Source of the DNA: Bradyrhizobium sp. SRS-191
GTDB lineage: Bacteria; Pseudomonadota; Alphaproteobacteria; Rhizobiales; Xanthobacteraceae
Direction: 5' to 3'
Length of the DNA stretch: 64,000 bases
NCBI RefSeq assembly: GCF_024586915.1
Contig: NZ_JANBVS010000017.1
Coordinates: 102,825 to 166,824, forward strand
The first letter of the stretch is position 1. Every line of letters begins with the position of its first letter. The notes below the pieces were generated by a model. It was given only the letters and a program-made list of their open reading frames with translations, did no database searches and had not been told where the DNA came from. Made by a program: the position numbers and the translations under genes. Positions 17,215-27,251 of the stretch are shown in pieces.

Positions 17215-17402
17215 CCGTCAACGGCGAAGCGCGCGACATCAGCGCCACCGACGTCGCCGCGCTGCTCTCCGAGCTCGATTATGAAGGCACCCATTTCGCG
17301 ATCGCGCTGAACTACGACGTGGTGCCGAAAAGCCGCTGGGCCGAGACGGCGCTCAAGACCGGCGACGAGATCGAGATCATCACGCCCCGGCAGGGAGGGT
17401 GA
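17205..17402 (+). CDS. thiS: Sulfur carrier protein ThiS
   Basis: 65 residues, ubiquitin-like, ending PRQGG. The C-terminal Gly-Gly is adenylated and thiocarboxylated to deliver sulfur to ThiG. It overlaps thiO. A ThiF-type activating enzyme is not encoded in the window. Confidence 0.95.
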   Translation: MRVTVNGEARDISATDVAALLSELDYEGTHFAIALNYDVVPKSRWAETALKTGDEIEIITPRQGG

Positions 17403-17441
17403 TGATGCCGATGGAGCACTCGCTCTCACGACCCGCACAGC

Positions 17442-17561
17442 CGTCGTCCCTGCGAAAGCAGGGACCCATAACCACCGGCCGCGGTGATGGCGCTCGATCT
17501 CTCCAACCGTGCCTCAAGCGACATCACGCGGTATGGGTCCCGGCGTTCGCCGGGACGACAG
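17442..17561. repeat. Palindromic-pair repeat inside the thiamine operon
   Basis: Arms GTCGTCCCTGC..GCAGGGACCCATA (17442-17469) and TATGGGTCCCGGCG..CGCCGGGACGAC (17532-17561) face each other across about 60 bp. A copy with the same outer sequence and partly similar centre lies at 63650-63772. This one separates thiS from thiG. Confidence 0.8.
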
Positions 17562-17604
17562 CTGTATTCGTGGCGACCACCGTCCGACATGACGGAGACA
17601 ATCG

Positions 17605-18387
17605 ATGCTGAAATTCTACGACAAGACCTTCGCCTCGCGCCTGCTGATCGGCTCCGCCCTCTATCCCTCGCCCGCCATCATGCAGGACGCGATCCGCGCC
17701 TCGGGCGCCGAGATCGTCACCGTATCGCTGCGGCGCGAGGCCGCCGGCGGCAAGACCGGCGATGCGTTCTGGAAGCTGATCAACGAGCTCAATGTCACGG
17801 TGCTGCCGAACACGGCCGGCTGCCGCAGCGTGCGCGAGGCCGTCACCACGGCCAAGCTCGCACGCGAATTGTTCGGCACATCCTGGATCAAGCTCGAAGT
17901 CATCGGCGACAACGACACCTTGCAGCCTGACGTCGTAGGTCTGGTCGAGGCCGCCACCATCTTGGTCAAGGATGGCTTCGAGGTCTTCCCCTATTGCACC
18001 GAGGATCTCACCGTCGCGACGCGCCTGGTCGATGCCGGCTGCAAGGTGGTGATGCCCTGGGCCGCGCCGATCGGCAGCGCCAAAGGCATCATCAACCGCG
18101 ACGCGCTGAAGCTCTTGCGCGACCGCCTGCCCGACATCACCCTCGTCGTCGACGCCGGTCTCGGCGCGCCCTCGCATGCCGCCGAAGCGCTCGAGCTCGG
18201 CTACGACGCCGTGCTGCTCAACACCGCGATCGCGAAAGCTGCGGACCCGATCGCGATGGCGCGCGCTTTCAAGCTCGGCGTCGAGTCCGGCCGCACCGCC
18301 TACGAGGCCGGGCTGATGGACGCCCGCGATTTCGCCTCGCCCTCCACCCCTGTCGTTGGGACCCCGTTCTGGCATGCCGTATCCTGA
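17605..18387 (+). CDS. thiG: Thiazole synthase ThiG
   Basis: 260 residues, TIM barrel. Lys96 in WIKLEVIGD is the Schiff-base lysine; NTAGCRS, PYCTEDL, VMPWAAPIGS and VDAGLGAPSHAAEA are family signatures. It joins deoxyxylulose 5-phosphate, ThiS thiocarboxylate and dehydroglycine into the thiazole. The gene overlaps thiE by 14 bp. Confidence 0.96.
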   Translation: MLKFYDKTFASRLLIGSALYPSPAIMQDAIRASGAEIVTVSLRREAAGGKTGDAFWKLINELNVTVLPNTAGCRSVREAVTTAKLARELFGTSWIKLEVIGDNDTLQPDVVGLVEAATILVKDGFEVFPYCTEDLTVATRLVDAGCKVVMPWAAPIGSAKGIINRDALKLLRDRLPDITLVVDAGLGAPSHAAEALELGYDAVLLNTAIAKAADPIAMARAFKLGVESGRTAYEAGLMDARDFASPSTPVVGTPFWHAVS

Positions 18388-18982
18388 TCGCTTCTATCCC
18401 GTCGTCGACAGCCTCGCCTGGGTCGAGCGCCTGACAAAACTCGGCGTCGGCACCGTGCAACTGCGCGCGAAGAATCTCGACGACGGCCAGGCGCTGCAGA
18501 TCGTCACCGACGCGCTTGAAATCACCAAGGGCACAGCGACGAAGCTGATCGTCAACGACTACTGGCGCGCCGCTGTCGTCGCGGGCGCCGAGCATGTCCA
18601 TCTCGGCCAGGAGGACTTTGCGGAGGCCGACGTCAAGGCGATCAAGGACGCCGGCCTGACGCTCGGCCTCTCCACCCATGACGATGCCGAGTTGGAGAAT
18701 GCGCTCGCCGCCGAGCCCGACTACATCGCGCTCGGCCCGATCTTCCCGACCACCCTGAAGGCGATGCGCTTCGCGCCGCAGGGCATCCCGAAGATCACCG
18801 TGTGGAAGCAACGCATCGGCGATATCCCGCTGGTCGCGATCGGCGGCATCAAGCTCGAACAGGCTGCGGAGATCTTCGCCGCCGGCGCCGACTCCATTGC
18901 CGTGGTCAGCGATGTCACCCAGAATGCCGACCCGGACGCGCGCGTCCGCGCCTGGCTCGATGCGGCCAAGGAGCCGGCCTGA
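18374..18982 (+). CDS. thiE: Thiamine phosphate synthase ThiE
   Basis: 202 residues from the ATG at 18374, inside the end of thiG; a TTG at 18356 is less likely. Motifs: GTVQLRAKN, VNDYWRAA, GAEHVHLGQEDF, ALGPIFPTTLK and AIGGIKLEQA. It couples the pyrimidine and thiazole units to give thiamine phosphate. TenI-like proteins are close relatives, but the complete operon favours ThiE. Confidence 0.9.
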   Translation: MPYPDRFYPVVDSLAWVERLTKLGVGTVQLRAKNLDDGQALQIVTDALEITKGTATKLIVNDYWRAAVVAGAEHVHLGQEDFAEADVKAIKDAGLTLGLSTHDDAELENALAAEPDYIALGPIFPTTLKAMRFAPQGIPKITVWKQRIGDIPLVAIGGIKLEQAAEIFAAGADSIAVVSDVTQNADPDARVRAWLDAAKEPA

Positions 18983-19046
18983 TGCGCCCGCATTTTGCGA
19001 ATGCGTCTGAGAGTCGTTGCACGAGCTCGCAGCTCCGAGCGCGGTG

Positions 19047-19215
19047 CGCTCCCCTCCCCCCTGCGGGGAGGGGTCGGGGGTGGGGGTCCACACGCGCGGC
19101 TGTCGGTGAGAGGTCAAATCCACTTTACAGCACAAACAAGCGCTCACTCATCAGCATCGAATTCCGGGCACCCCCACCCCCGACCCCGCCCCGCAAGGGG
19201 GGAGGGGAGCGCACT
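19047..19215. repeat. Facing pair of GC-rich repeats between thiE and thiC
   Basis: The arm CTCCCCTCCCCCCTGCGGGG..GGTGGGGGT (19047-19090) returns inverted at 19170-19215. No second THI element and no gene is seen in 18983-19351. Confidence 0.75.
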
Positions 19216-19351
19216 GAGATCGCCGCAACATCTCGCTTCAACACGTACATTCGCAACACCGGCCGCTTCGACAAATCCCGCTTCGCCCCCTCGCCTCTGA
19301 ACTCCGCGCTCGCGTTCGGCCCGGCCGACAACAATTGACCAGGAGGATCCC

Positions 19352-21253
<1,902 letters not shown>

Positions 21254-21306
21254 CGCGGCGCGCGTCTCCCTCGATCGTCATGGCCGGGCTTACCCCGGCC
21301 ATCCAT

Positions 21307-21334
21307 CAAAGCCGGGCGCAAGCCCGGCTTTGAT
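21307..21334 (+). terminator. Probable terminator after thiC
   Basis: An 11-bp perfect stem CAAAGCCGGGC/GCCCGGCTTTG with a GCAA loop, following a REP-like palindrome at 21277-21304. Confidence 0.65.
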
Positions 21335-21386
21335 TCCAATGTTCGACTCACATCAGCACGCATTTCGCTTCCAGCGACCACTCCGC

Positions 21387-22736
21387 TCAGTCACGACCCG
21401 ACTTAGATGACCTACTCGTCTTCCGCTTCAATGCAACCGAACCTTTTGTCGCTTCCGTACGTCTCGATCTTCTTCTGGTAGCGACACTATAGCAGCAAGC
21501 GCCTTTGGCGTACTGAACTAAAGCGGCTATGTGTTGTAGTTCGTCGGAACCGCCGTCGTATGAAATGATCATCACGGGTCTCGGGAACACTAAACTAGGC
21601 TCTCTACGTTTTGCGAAAGCCTCAAAAACCTCTTTGCCGTAAAACACTGCATGAACGCCAGTATTCCGATCTTTACCCAGTATGACGTCACAGCCCGCCA
21701 AGAGCTCTCTCACTCCGCTTTGCGACAATTCACTCACATCAATACGAACTGCGCTATTGACTGCGATGAGCGTCTTTAACTCGTCAATACGTAACCGTTC
21801 TACGGTATCTTGCCGAACCACATCAGCTACCAAATTCTCTGGGCTGGACAATTCGCGATCATCCGGATCAAAGAGTTCTGTTGGATATCTCTCAACTTCG
21901 CTGCTCTCGATCGGGCGATCAATCGAAGAACGGTGAATAATCTCGTCCGAAACACCTTGTTCGATCCCCAATCCAATTGAACCGAAGACTTCTTCAAAAA
22001 TTTTCTGCCGCTCAGCCGGCGCCCTCAAGTATGCACATTCGAGATATGTGGAAGCTATTCGCTCCCATATTGCGATCTCCCGATCAGGATTTGTGTCGCG
22101 CCTAAATCCATCAATCCAAGCCTCCATTGATAGCGGGTGAACCTCAAGGAGAGCAGCTCTTATTAGCCGCACACGGGACAACAATTCACTTGATAGACGA
22201 AGATGCCGAAAAGGAGATGGTTTCAGTTTTTTTGGATCAACCCTCTCCTTTCTCGCGATAGTCAGCAAGTTTGCCTCGGCCAAACGCCGATGTATCCTCT
22301 CGGAAAGATCTGGTCTAATTACCTGCAATAGCTTGTCCCCGACCGTTTCTATCGACAGACCCGTGGCAGCGATTGCAAGTTTATCTGCAAGCGGCGGACT
22401 AAAGGCTAGGATATCTGCCTTTGATACCCCCAACCAGACTGGTAGAATGACCTTATCGGCCTCCATCTCTTTAGCAACCAATCCGCGCAACTCATATTCT
22501 GGCCAACGTTTACCTAGAAATGCCTCCGAAAGAACGACTACACCGAATCGACTTTTGGCGAGACCTCTATCTATCGATCTTGAGAGACTATCTCCAACGC
22601 TCAATGTGAATTCATCATACCAGACAGCAACTCCCACTTCTTTGAGGAAGTCCGCAAGAGGCTTTACAAAAGCAGTTTTGTCCTCACTCGCATGACTAAT
22701 GAACACGTCATAAGATTCAATATCCTTAATGGCCAC
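21387..22736 (-). CDS. TIR-domain protein, likely immune effector
   Basis: 449 residues from a GTG at 22736, preceded by GGGGGAG. The N-terminal TIR domain (about 8-130) shows YDVFISHASEDK, WYDEFTLSVGDSL, and SEAFLGKRWPEYEL with Glu82 at the place of the NADase catalytic glutamate, then VILPVWLGVS. A helical middle (about 135-270) and an unrecognised C-terminal domain (about 300-420: CDVILGKDRNTGVHAVFYGK) follow, with a Lys/Arg/Ser-rich end. Base composition is clearly AT-richer than the flanks and codon use differs (many A/T third positions), a sign of transfer. Bacterial TIR proteins commonly act in anti-phage defence by destroying NAD+; that role is inference here. Confidence 0.85.
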   Translation of the reverse strand: MAIKDIESYDVFISHASEDKTAFVKPLADFLKEVGVAVWYDEFTLSVGDSLSRSIDRGLAKSRFGVVVLSEAFLGKRWPEYELRGLVAKEMEADKVILPVWLGVSKADILAFSPPLADKLAIAATGLSIETVGDKLLQVIRPDLSERIHRRLAEANLLTIARKERVDPKKLKPSPFRHLRLSSELLSRVRLIRAALLEVHPLSMEAWIDGFRRDTNPDREIAIWERIASTYLECAYLRAPAERQKIFEEVFGSIGLGIEQGVSDEIIHRSSIDRPIESSEVERYPTELFDPDDRELSSPENLVADVVRQDTVERLRIDELKTLIAVNSAVRIDVSELSQSGVRELLAGCDVILGKDRNTGVHAVFYGKEVFEAFAKRREPSLVFPRPVMIISYDGGSDELQHIAALVQYAKGACCYSVATRRRSRRTEATKGSVALKRKTSRSSKSGRD

Positions 22737-22867
22737 AGCGCTCCCCCGCTAACAGCTATTCACGACTAACATTACGAATCCCCCTATTAACGCAATATAA
22801 CTACGTCAACCTTAAATCGCCACTCAAACCTGGCTACTCTGTCACTGCGTCGGGGAGAATCTGCACT

Positions 22868-23233
22868 CTACCCATCACCTCAAAGGGTTCGCTACTCTCC
22901 TTCGGCACCCGCGTCGGCGATCTGCTCTTCATCTCCGGCATTCCCGGCTTCGACTCCCAGGGCAATTTGCCCGATGAGTTCGAGGCGCGGTTCGCCAATG
23001 TCGTGACCAACTTCACGCGCGTGCTGACCGAGGGCAGCGTGACCTTGCGCGATCTCGTTAAGGTCAACGTGCTGCTGACGCGCGCGGACGATGTGGCTGT
23101 CATGAACCGGCTCTACGCGGCGGCGTTCGGGCCGGCGCCGTATCCGGCGCGGACGACGTGCGTGGTGGTGGCGTTGCCGGATCCGAAGATGTTGATCGAG
23201 ATCGAGGGGGTTGCGGCGGTGGGGAAGGCCTAA
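22868..23233 (+). pseudogene. RidA/YjgF-family gene lacking a start
   Basis: The frame reads through SFGTRVGDLLFISGIPGF, then DLVKVNVLLTRADDVAVMNRLYAAAFG and PARTTCVVVALPDPKMLIEIEGVA, a clear RidA-family protein. No ATG or GTG start exists in frame upstream; the first possible start, TTG at 22967, would delete the conserved first strands. The homology begins right where the AT-rich TIR segment ends, so the 5' end appears lost at that junction. RidA deaminates reactive enamines. A functional product from a rare start cannot be excluded. Confidence 0.7.
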
Positions 23234-23290
23234 CGCCGTAGCTGGCGTCGGCAAGGGCCTCCAGCTACTTGCGCGGTGCGCGTGACTGTG

Positions 23291-23450
23291 CCCTCTCCCC
23301 TTGTGGGAGAGGGCATGTAGGACAGTAAGGCAAGCTCGGTTGGGTGAGGGGTATGCTTCCGCGAGCGTTGCTCGTGGAGAAATACCCCTCACCCGACCGC
23401 GGGCGTTGAGAGGCCGTGCATGCCCTCTCCCGCAAGGGGCGAGGGCACTG
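23291..23450. repeat. About 160-bp inverted-repeat element, copy 1
   Basis: Ends CCCTCTCCCCTTGTGGGAGAGGGCATGTAG and the inverted CATGCCCTCTCCCGCAAGGGGCGAGGGC; inside, GGTTGGGTGAGGGGTAT faces ATACCCCTCACCCGACC. Related copies lie at 24420-24582 and 28746-28950. Confidence 0.8.
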
Positions 23451-23530
23451 TATCGCACGGCGCGGTGCTGGGCCGCGTTACGCACAATGGCTGTAGAACC
23501 AGTGACGCCCGTACCCGACCGCCCACCGAC

Positions 23531-23875
23531 CTATGGCACGTTGATCTGCTTCCTGCTCGTGGCACCGATCACTTCGATTCCCTTTGTGCCGCGCACGTGG
23601 GTAATGTCGAGAACAACATGATACGGCGCCGTCTGCGGCAGGCCCGCGCCGCTTTGGCAACCGACCACCTCGATGCCCCAATATTCCGGTTGGCGGATGT
23701 AGATCAGCGGGTGCAATTCGACCTTCATCGTCACCCAGGGCTTGGTACCGGTGACGATCAGGAAGTAGGTGTTCGACACGATGCCCGGCACCACGGTCGC
23801 GCTGTCGAACGTGATGATCCTGCACGAGGTCGACTGAGGTAGAGCCTCAAATGCCTTGAGATGCGCCTCTTCCAT
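23531..23875 (-). CDS. Conserved hypothetical protein, 114 aa
   Basis: The frame from the ATG at 23875, preceded by AAGGGAG, gives 114 residues starting MEEAHLKAFEALPQS. It is mostly beta-strand-like (ITFDSATVVPGIVSNTYFLIVTG, KVELHPLIYIR, YHVVLDIT), with no signal peptide. No family is recognised. The longer open frame upstream lacks support. It is flanked by dispersed repeats. Confidence 0.65.
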   Translation of the reverse strand: MEEAHLKAFEALPQSTSCRIITFDSATVVPGIVSNTYFLIVTGTKPWVTMKVELHPLIYIRQPEYWGIEVVGCQSGAGLPQTAPYHVVLDITHVRGTKGIEVIGATSRKQINVP

Positions 23876-24014
23876 GACAAGCTCCCTTGAAATGACACTC
23901 AAAAATTGACGGAATGAAACAGCCGCCGATCCTAAGCTCCAGACGACATGATTTACAACCATTGATTGCTCTATTATGTTGACGAGATCGATATCATCAT
24001 TGTCGGAGGCCCCA

Positions 24015-24263
24015 ATGACGACGCGTCGTGTCACGTGGATGCTGTGCACCCTGATAGGCTTTCCGGCGGTTACGCTTGCCGGTGAGGCGCCTCGATCGGC
24101 CGTCGACATGAGAGTGGCCCAGTCCACGTGCGAGCAGGTCATTTCCTGCGGCCTCAAAGACGGCAAGTGGAAGGAATATCCGACGCCTTGCGCGGCGAGA
24201 GATGACGGCGCAACCAATGTGAGGCCGAGGACAGGCCAGACCTGCGAGGCAGCAACGAAGTAG
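24015..24263 (+). CDS. Small secreted Kazal-like protein
   Basis: 82 residues, with GGAGG 5 bp before the ATG. A signal peptide (about 1-23, ending TLAGEA) is followed by about 55 residues with four Cys. The pattern CGLKDGKWKEYPTPCAA..DGA..V....GQTC resembles a Kazal-type protease-inhibitor fold (C..DG..Y..PC.A...G......G.C), although it has fewer cysteines than eukaryotic Kazal domains. Function is inference from pattern only. Confidence 0.6.
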   Translation: MTTRRVTWMLCTLIGFPAVTLAGEAPRSAVDMRVAQSTCEQVISCGLKDGKWKEYPTPCAARDDGATNVRPRTGQTCEAATK

Positions 24264-24419
24264 TCGCTTGAGTAGAACGAGGGGTAGCGAGTTTCAGTGC
24301 AGCGCAGCAGTGCTGACTGAGACTAACCCGCACGGCAGTCGCACAGATCATCTTTCGATTTAAAGATTGGAAGGTCTACTTGGAGGCGCATGGATGCGCC
24401 ATCATCGCAGAGCGAAGCA

Positions 24420-24582
24420 GGGCCCTCGCAAGATGAAAGAGGGCATGTAGGACAGTGCGGCGGGCTCGGGTTGGGGGTATGCCTCCGCGAGTAGAGCTCG
24501 CGGAGGCATACCCCTCACCCAACCGTGCGCGTTGATAGGCCGTACATGCCCTCTCCCGCAGGGGGCGAGGGCGCTGTATCGG
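24420..24582. repeat. About 160-bp inverted-repeat element, copy 2
   Basis: Same plan as 23291-23450: GAGGGCATGTAGGACAG, an inner arm GGGTATGCCTCCGCGAG facing CTCGCGGAGGCATACCCC, and the closing GATAGGCCGTACATGCCCTCTCCCGC. The gap 24264-24841 holds no gene. Its last 60 bp are strongly AT-rich (TTTAATTTTTAAATATTATAAAATAA) and probably contain the promoter of the next gene. Confidence 0.8.
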
Positions 24583-24841
24583 GCAGCGCCGTGCTCGGCG
24601 ACAGCACCCATCAGGGAACGGTGGAGACGGCGGGCTGCCGCCGGCGGCCAGCAAATTGCACACCGAGGCCGATCAGCACCGAGCGCAGCTCAGATCACCA
24701 AGACCGACCCACCCCTGCTCATTCCCGTTGCAACCCTGCATCGTCCCGGTCCGCGCGGCTCTATTTCTCCTCTTGCGCCACATTTAATTTTTAAATATTA
24801 TAAAATAACCCGAAACATTATATCCGAAAATCTCCCGATTA

Positions 24842-26161
24842 ATGTTTTATCCTTGGCCGATCCATGCCCTGCCCGGCCTGCTCCGCGATGCCGCCGTGGC
24901 GTTGCGTGACGACGTCCGTGACGCGTTCCGGGCGCAGGTCTATCCGCTCGGCTACGTGCCCTCGCATGACGGCATGCGCGGGCTGATGACCCTGGGCGTG
25001 GTGACGGCGCATGTGTCGCACACGCTGGTGCCGGGCGCGGTGCTCTATATCGACCTGTTCTTCGTCGCCAGCGCCTATTACATCACCGGCCTGCTGCTGC
25101 GTGACATCGACAAGCACGGCCGCATCCGGTTCCGCGAATTCTACGCACGGCGCTTCGCACGGATCGTGCCACCGCTGCTCTTGATGCTCGCGGCTTATGT
25201 GTTGGTCACCTGGCTGCTGCGGCCACCGGTCCTGCCGGCGCTGGAGCGCGCCGCGATCGCGCTCGGCTACGTCGCCAACTATTGGTACGTGTTCGATCCC
25301 AAGACGATCGAAGACATCGGCCACACCTGGACCTTGTCGACCGAGGAGCAGTTCTATCTGCTGTGGCCGCTGACCTTCGCGCTACTGGTGAAGCGCTTCG
25401 GCGTAACGTGGCGGCTGGTCGGGGCCATCTGCGCCATCGCGGCCGCAATCTGGGCCTGGCGCGTGGCGCTGGTGCTCGATGGCGCGGAGTGGCGGCGGCT
25501 CTATACCGCGTTCGACACCCGCGCCGACGCGCTGATGGCGGGCTGCGCGATGGCGGTCGTGCTGCGGCTGGTGCCGCACGGCGCCTACCCCGCGCTCGAC
25601 CGGCTCTGGCCGAATCTGGCGTGGCCGCTGCTGCTCTATTGGGGCACGGTCACCTTCCTATTCTGGCCGGCGGACGGGCCGAGCATGAACTATTATCTGT
25701 TCGGCAGCATGGTGTGCGGCGTGCTGCCCGGCATCCTCGTGCTGACCATGCTGGCGCGCAGCAGCGGCACTGTGCTCCACCGCGTCTTTGAATGGCCGGT
25801 CGCGATCCTGCTCGGCCGGATCTTCTACGGCATCTATCTCTGGCACCTGCCGATCCTGAACTTCCTCGACAGCTACGGCGTCTGGTGGCCGCTGCGGCTC
25901 GCGATCGGCCTGCCGCTGTCGATCATCGCCGCGACCTTGTCCTACGCCCTGCTGGAGCGGCACTTCCTGCGGCGGCGGTCACCGGCCGTGCAGCCGCAGG
26001 CGGCGCAGCCGAATGGCAATGCCGCGCAGATCCAGGTCGCGGCGCCGCGGTTCAGGCCCGAGCCGGCCGCCAAGCCGGACCTCGGCTTCGCTTCGCGCCA
26101 GGCAGCGCCACTCGACGCGGTCAACGGACCCGCGCGTCAGCGGTCCATGATCGGGCGCTGA
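24842..26161 (+). CDS. Acyltransferase family 3 membrane protein (OafA/YrhL-like)
   Basis: 439 residues with about ten membrane segments. Near the N-terminus HDGMRGLMTLGVVTAHVSH carries the conserved (D)GxRG and following His of the family, followed by IDLFFVASAYYITGLLL, RFREFYARRFARIVPP and HTWTLSTEEQFYLLWP. The family moves acyl groups onto surface polysaccharides, lipids or antibiotics. The C-terminal 70 residues are a Pro/Ala-rich cytoplasmic tail. No polysaccharide genes are adjacent, so the acceptor is unknown. Confidence 0.9.
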   Translation: MFYPWPIHALPGLLRDAAVALRDDVRDAFRAQVYPLGYVPSHDGMRGLMTLGVVTAHVSHTLVPGAVLYIDLFFVASAYYITGLLLRDIDKHGRIRFREFYARRFARIVPPLLLMLAAYVLVTWLLRPPVLPALERAAIALGYVANYWYVFDPKTIEDIGHTWTLSTEEQFYLLWPLTFALLVKRFGVTWRLVGAICAIAAAIWAWRVALVLDGAEWRRLYTAFDTRADALMAGCAMAVVLRLVPHGAYPALDRLWPNLAWPLLLYWGTVTFLFWPADGPSMNYYLFGSMVCGVLPGILVLTMLARSSGTVLHRVFEWPVAILLGRIFYGIYLWHLPILNFLDSYGVWWPLRLAIGLPLSIIAATLSYALLERHFLRRRSPAVQPQAAQPNGNAAQIQVAAPRFRPEPAAKPDLGFASRQAAPLDAVNGPARQRSMIGR

Positions 26162-26344
26162 GCGGGTTCCTCTGCCACACGTCGCGGCTGTCGCGTCGTC
26201 CGGCCTCCTTCGACGCGATCCCGATTGCGCCGCTCATCGCGCGGATTTGACGCATGATGCGGCCATGGTTGCCTTCAAAACGAACGACACCGCCGCGACA
26301 AGGCGCCCGCTGGCTGGGGCCTGTTTGTTGCCGGAGTTTTCCTG

Positions 26345-26602
26345 ATGTCTCGTTTCACCACAATCGGTCTTGCGGGAGCCTGCGCCGTCGTGGCGCTCGT
26401 CGTCGCCGCCCCGGCGCAGGCCGGCTATTACATCCTGCGCTGGGAGAACACCGGCATCTGCCAGGTCTGGAGCGAGGCCCTCACCTTCAGGCCGCTGCAA
26501 TGGCCCTCCCGCTACCAGGTCATCAGCCGTCCCGTGCCGACCTTCAACGATGCCGTCACCCTGCAGGTGAAGCTGCGCCGCCAGGGCCGCTGCACGCTAT
26601 GA
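26345..26602 (+). CDS. Small secreted protein, tandem paralogue A
   Basis: 85 residues. A signal peptide (about 1-25, APAQAG) precedes YYILRWENTGICQVW, WPSRYQVISRPVPTF and a final RRQGRCTL. Two Cys may form a disulfide. It is clearly related to the protein at 26790-27059 (same GYY(I/V)(L/I)RW(E/D)NTGICQ(V/I)W core). No function is recognised. A 182-bp gap before it shows no gene. Confidence 0.8.
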   Translation: MSRFTTIGLAGACAVVALVVAAPAQAGYYILRWENTGICQVWSEALTFRPLQWPSRYQVISRPVPTFNDAVTLQVKLRRQGRCTL

Positions 26603-26789
26603 CCGCCGAAGGGCACTGCGCCTCGCGCGATGGCCCGACACGTCCTCAACCACTGACATCGCTGTGAACGACAGCGCTCAGCGCCTTGCCTTGCGGGCGC
26701 TTTTGTCGCACCACTTCGGCCCGGCGGCTGCGCGTCCACCGCGCGTGCCGCCGCAGGTGATTTGGTTGGTTCGTTTCAGGAGATTGACG

Positions 26790-27059
26790 ATGCGTCGCTT
26801 GACCTCTCTCGCCGCTGCCGCCGCGTTCGCCGCCGCCTCGGTCGCCGCCCCCGCTCTGGCCGCACCGGCGCCCAAAAGCGGCTACTACGTGATCCGCTGG
26901 GACAACACCGGCATCTGCCAGATCTGGAACACCGAGTTGCAGTCCAAGCCGGTGGAATGGCCGTCGACCTACAAGGTCGTCTCCAAGCCCGTGCCGACCT
27001 TCGTCGAAGCCACCAACATCCAGCTCAAGCTGCGCGACGAGCGCCGCTGCTTCCTGTAA
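26790..27059 (+). CDS. Small secreted protein, tandem paralogue B
   Basis: 89 residues from the ATG at 26790, with CAGGAGATTGACG upstream. A signal peptide (about 1-25, LAAPA) precedes GYYVIRWDNTGICQIW, EWPSTYKVVSKPVPTF and RDERRCFL. The match to the preceding gene points to local duplication. Periplasmic or secreted; role unknown. Confidence 0.82.
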   Translation: MRRLTSLAAAAAFAAASVAAPALAAPAPKSGYYVIRWDNTGICQIWNTELQSKPVEWPSTYKVVSKPVPTFVEATNIQLKLRDERRCFL

Positions 27060-27251
27060 GTCGCACCGGATGTGCCCGGCCTATGATCGAGGCCTCATGG
27101 TTCGAGACGCGCCGCGCGCGGCGCTCCTCACCATGAGGAGCAGGATGATCGATCTGAACGAGACCTCGTCCTGAGGAGCTCGCCGGAGGCGTGCGTCTCG
27201 AAGGACGGCAGCAATGCGTCGCCCTTGCCTGCGCTCCTCGCAATGCGCGGG

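Noticed and set aside
18983..19351. Possible second TPP riboswitch before thiC
   Set aside because: A CTGAGAT string occurs at about 19213, but the conserved ACCCTTTGAACCTGATC part is absent.
24770..24841. AT-rich patch as a sign of a prophage or insertion edge
   Set aside because: It is only about 60 bp, lies directly before the acyltransferase start and is better explained as a promoter.
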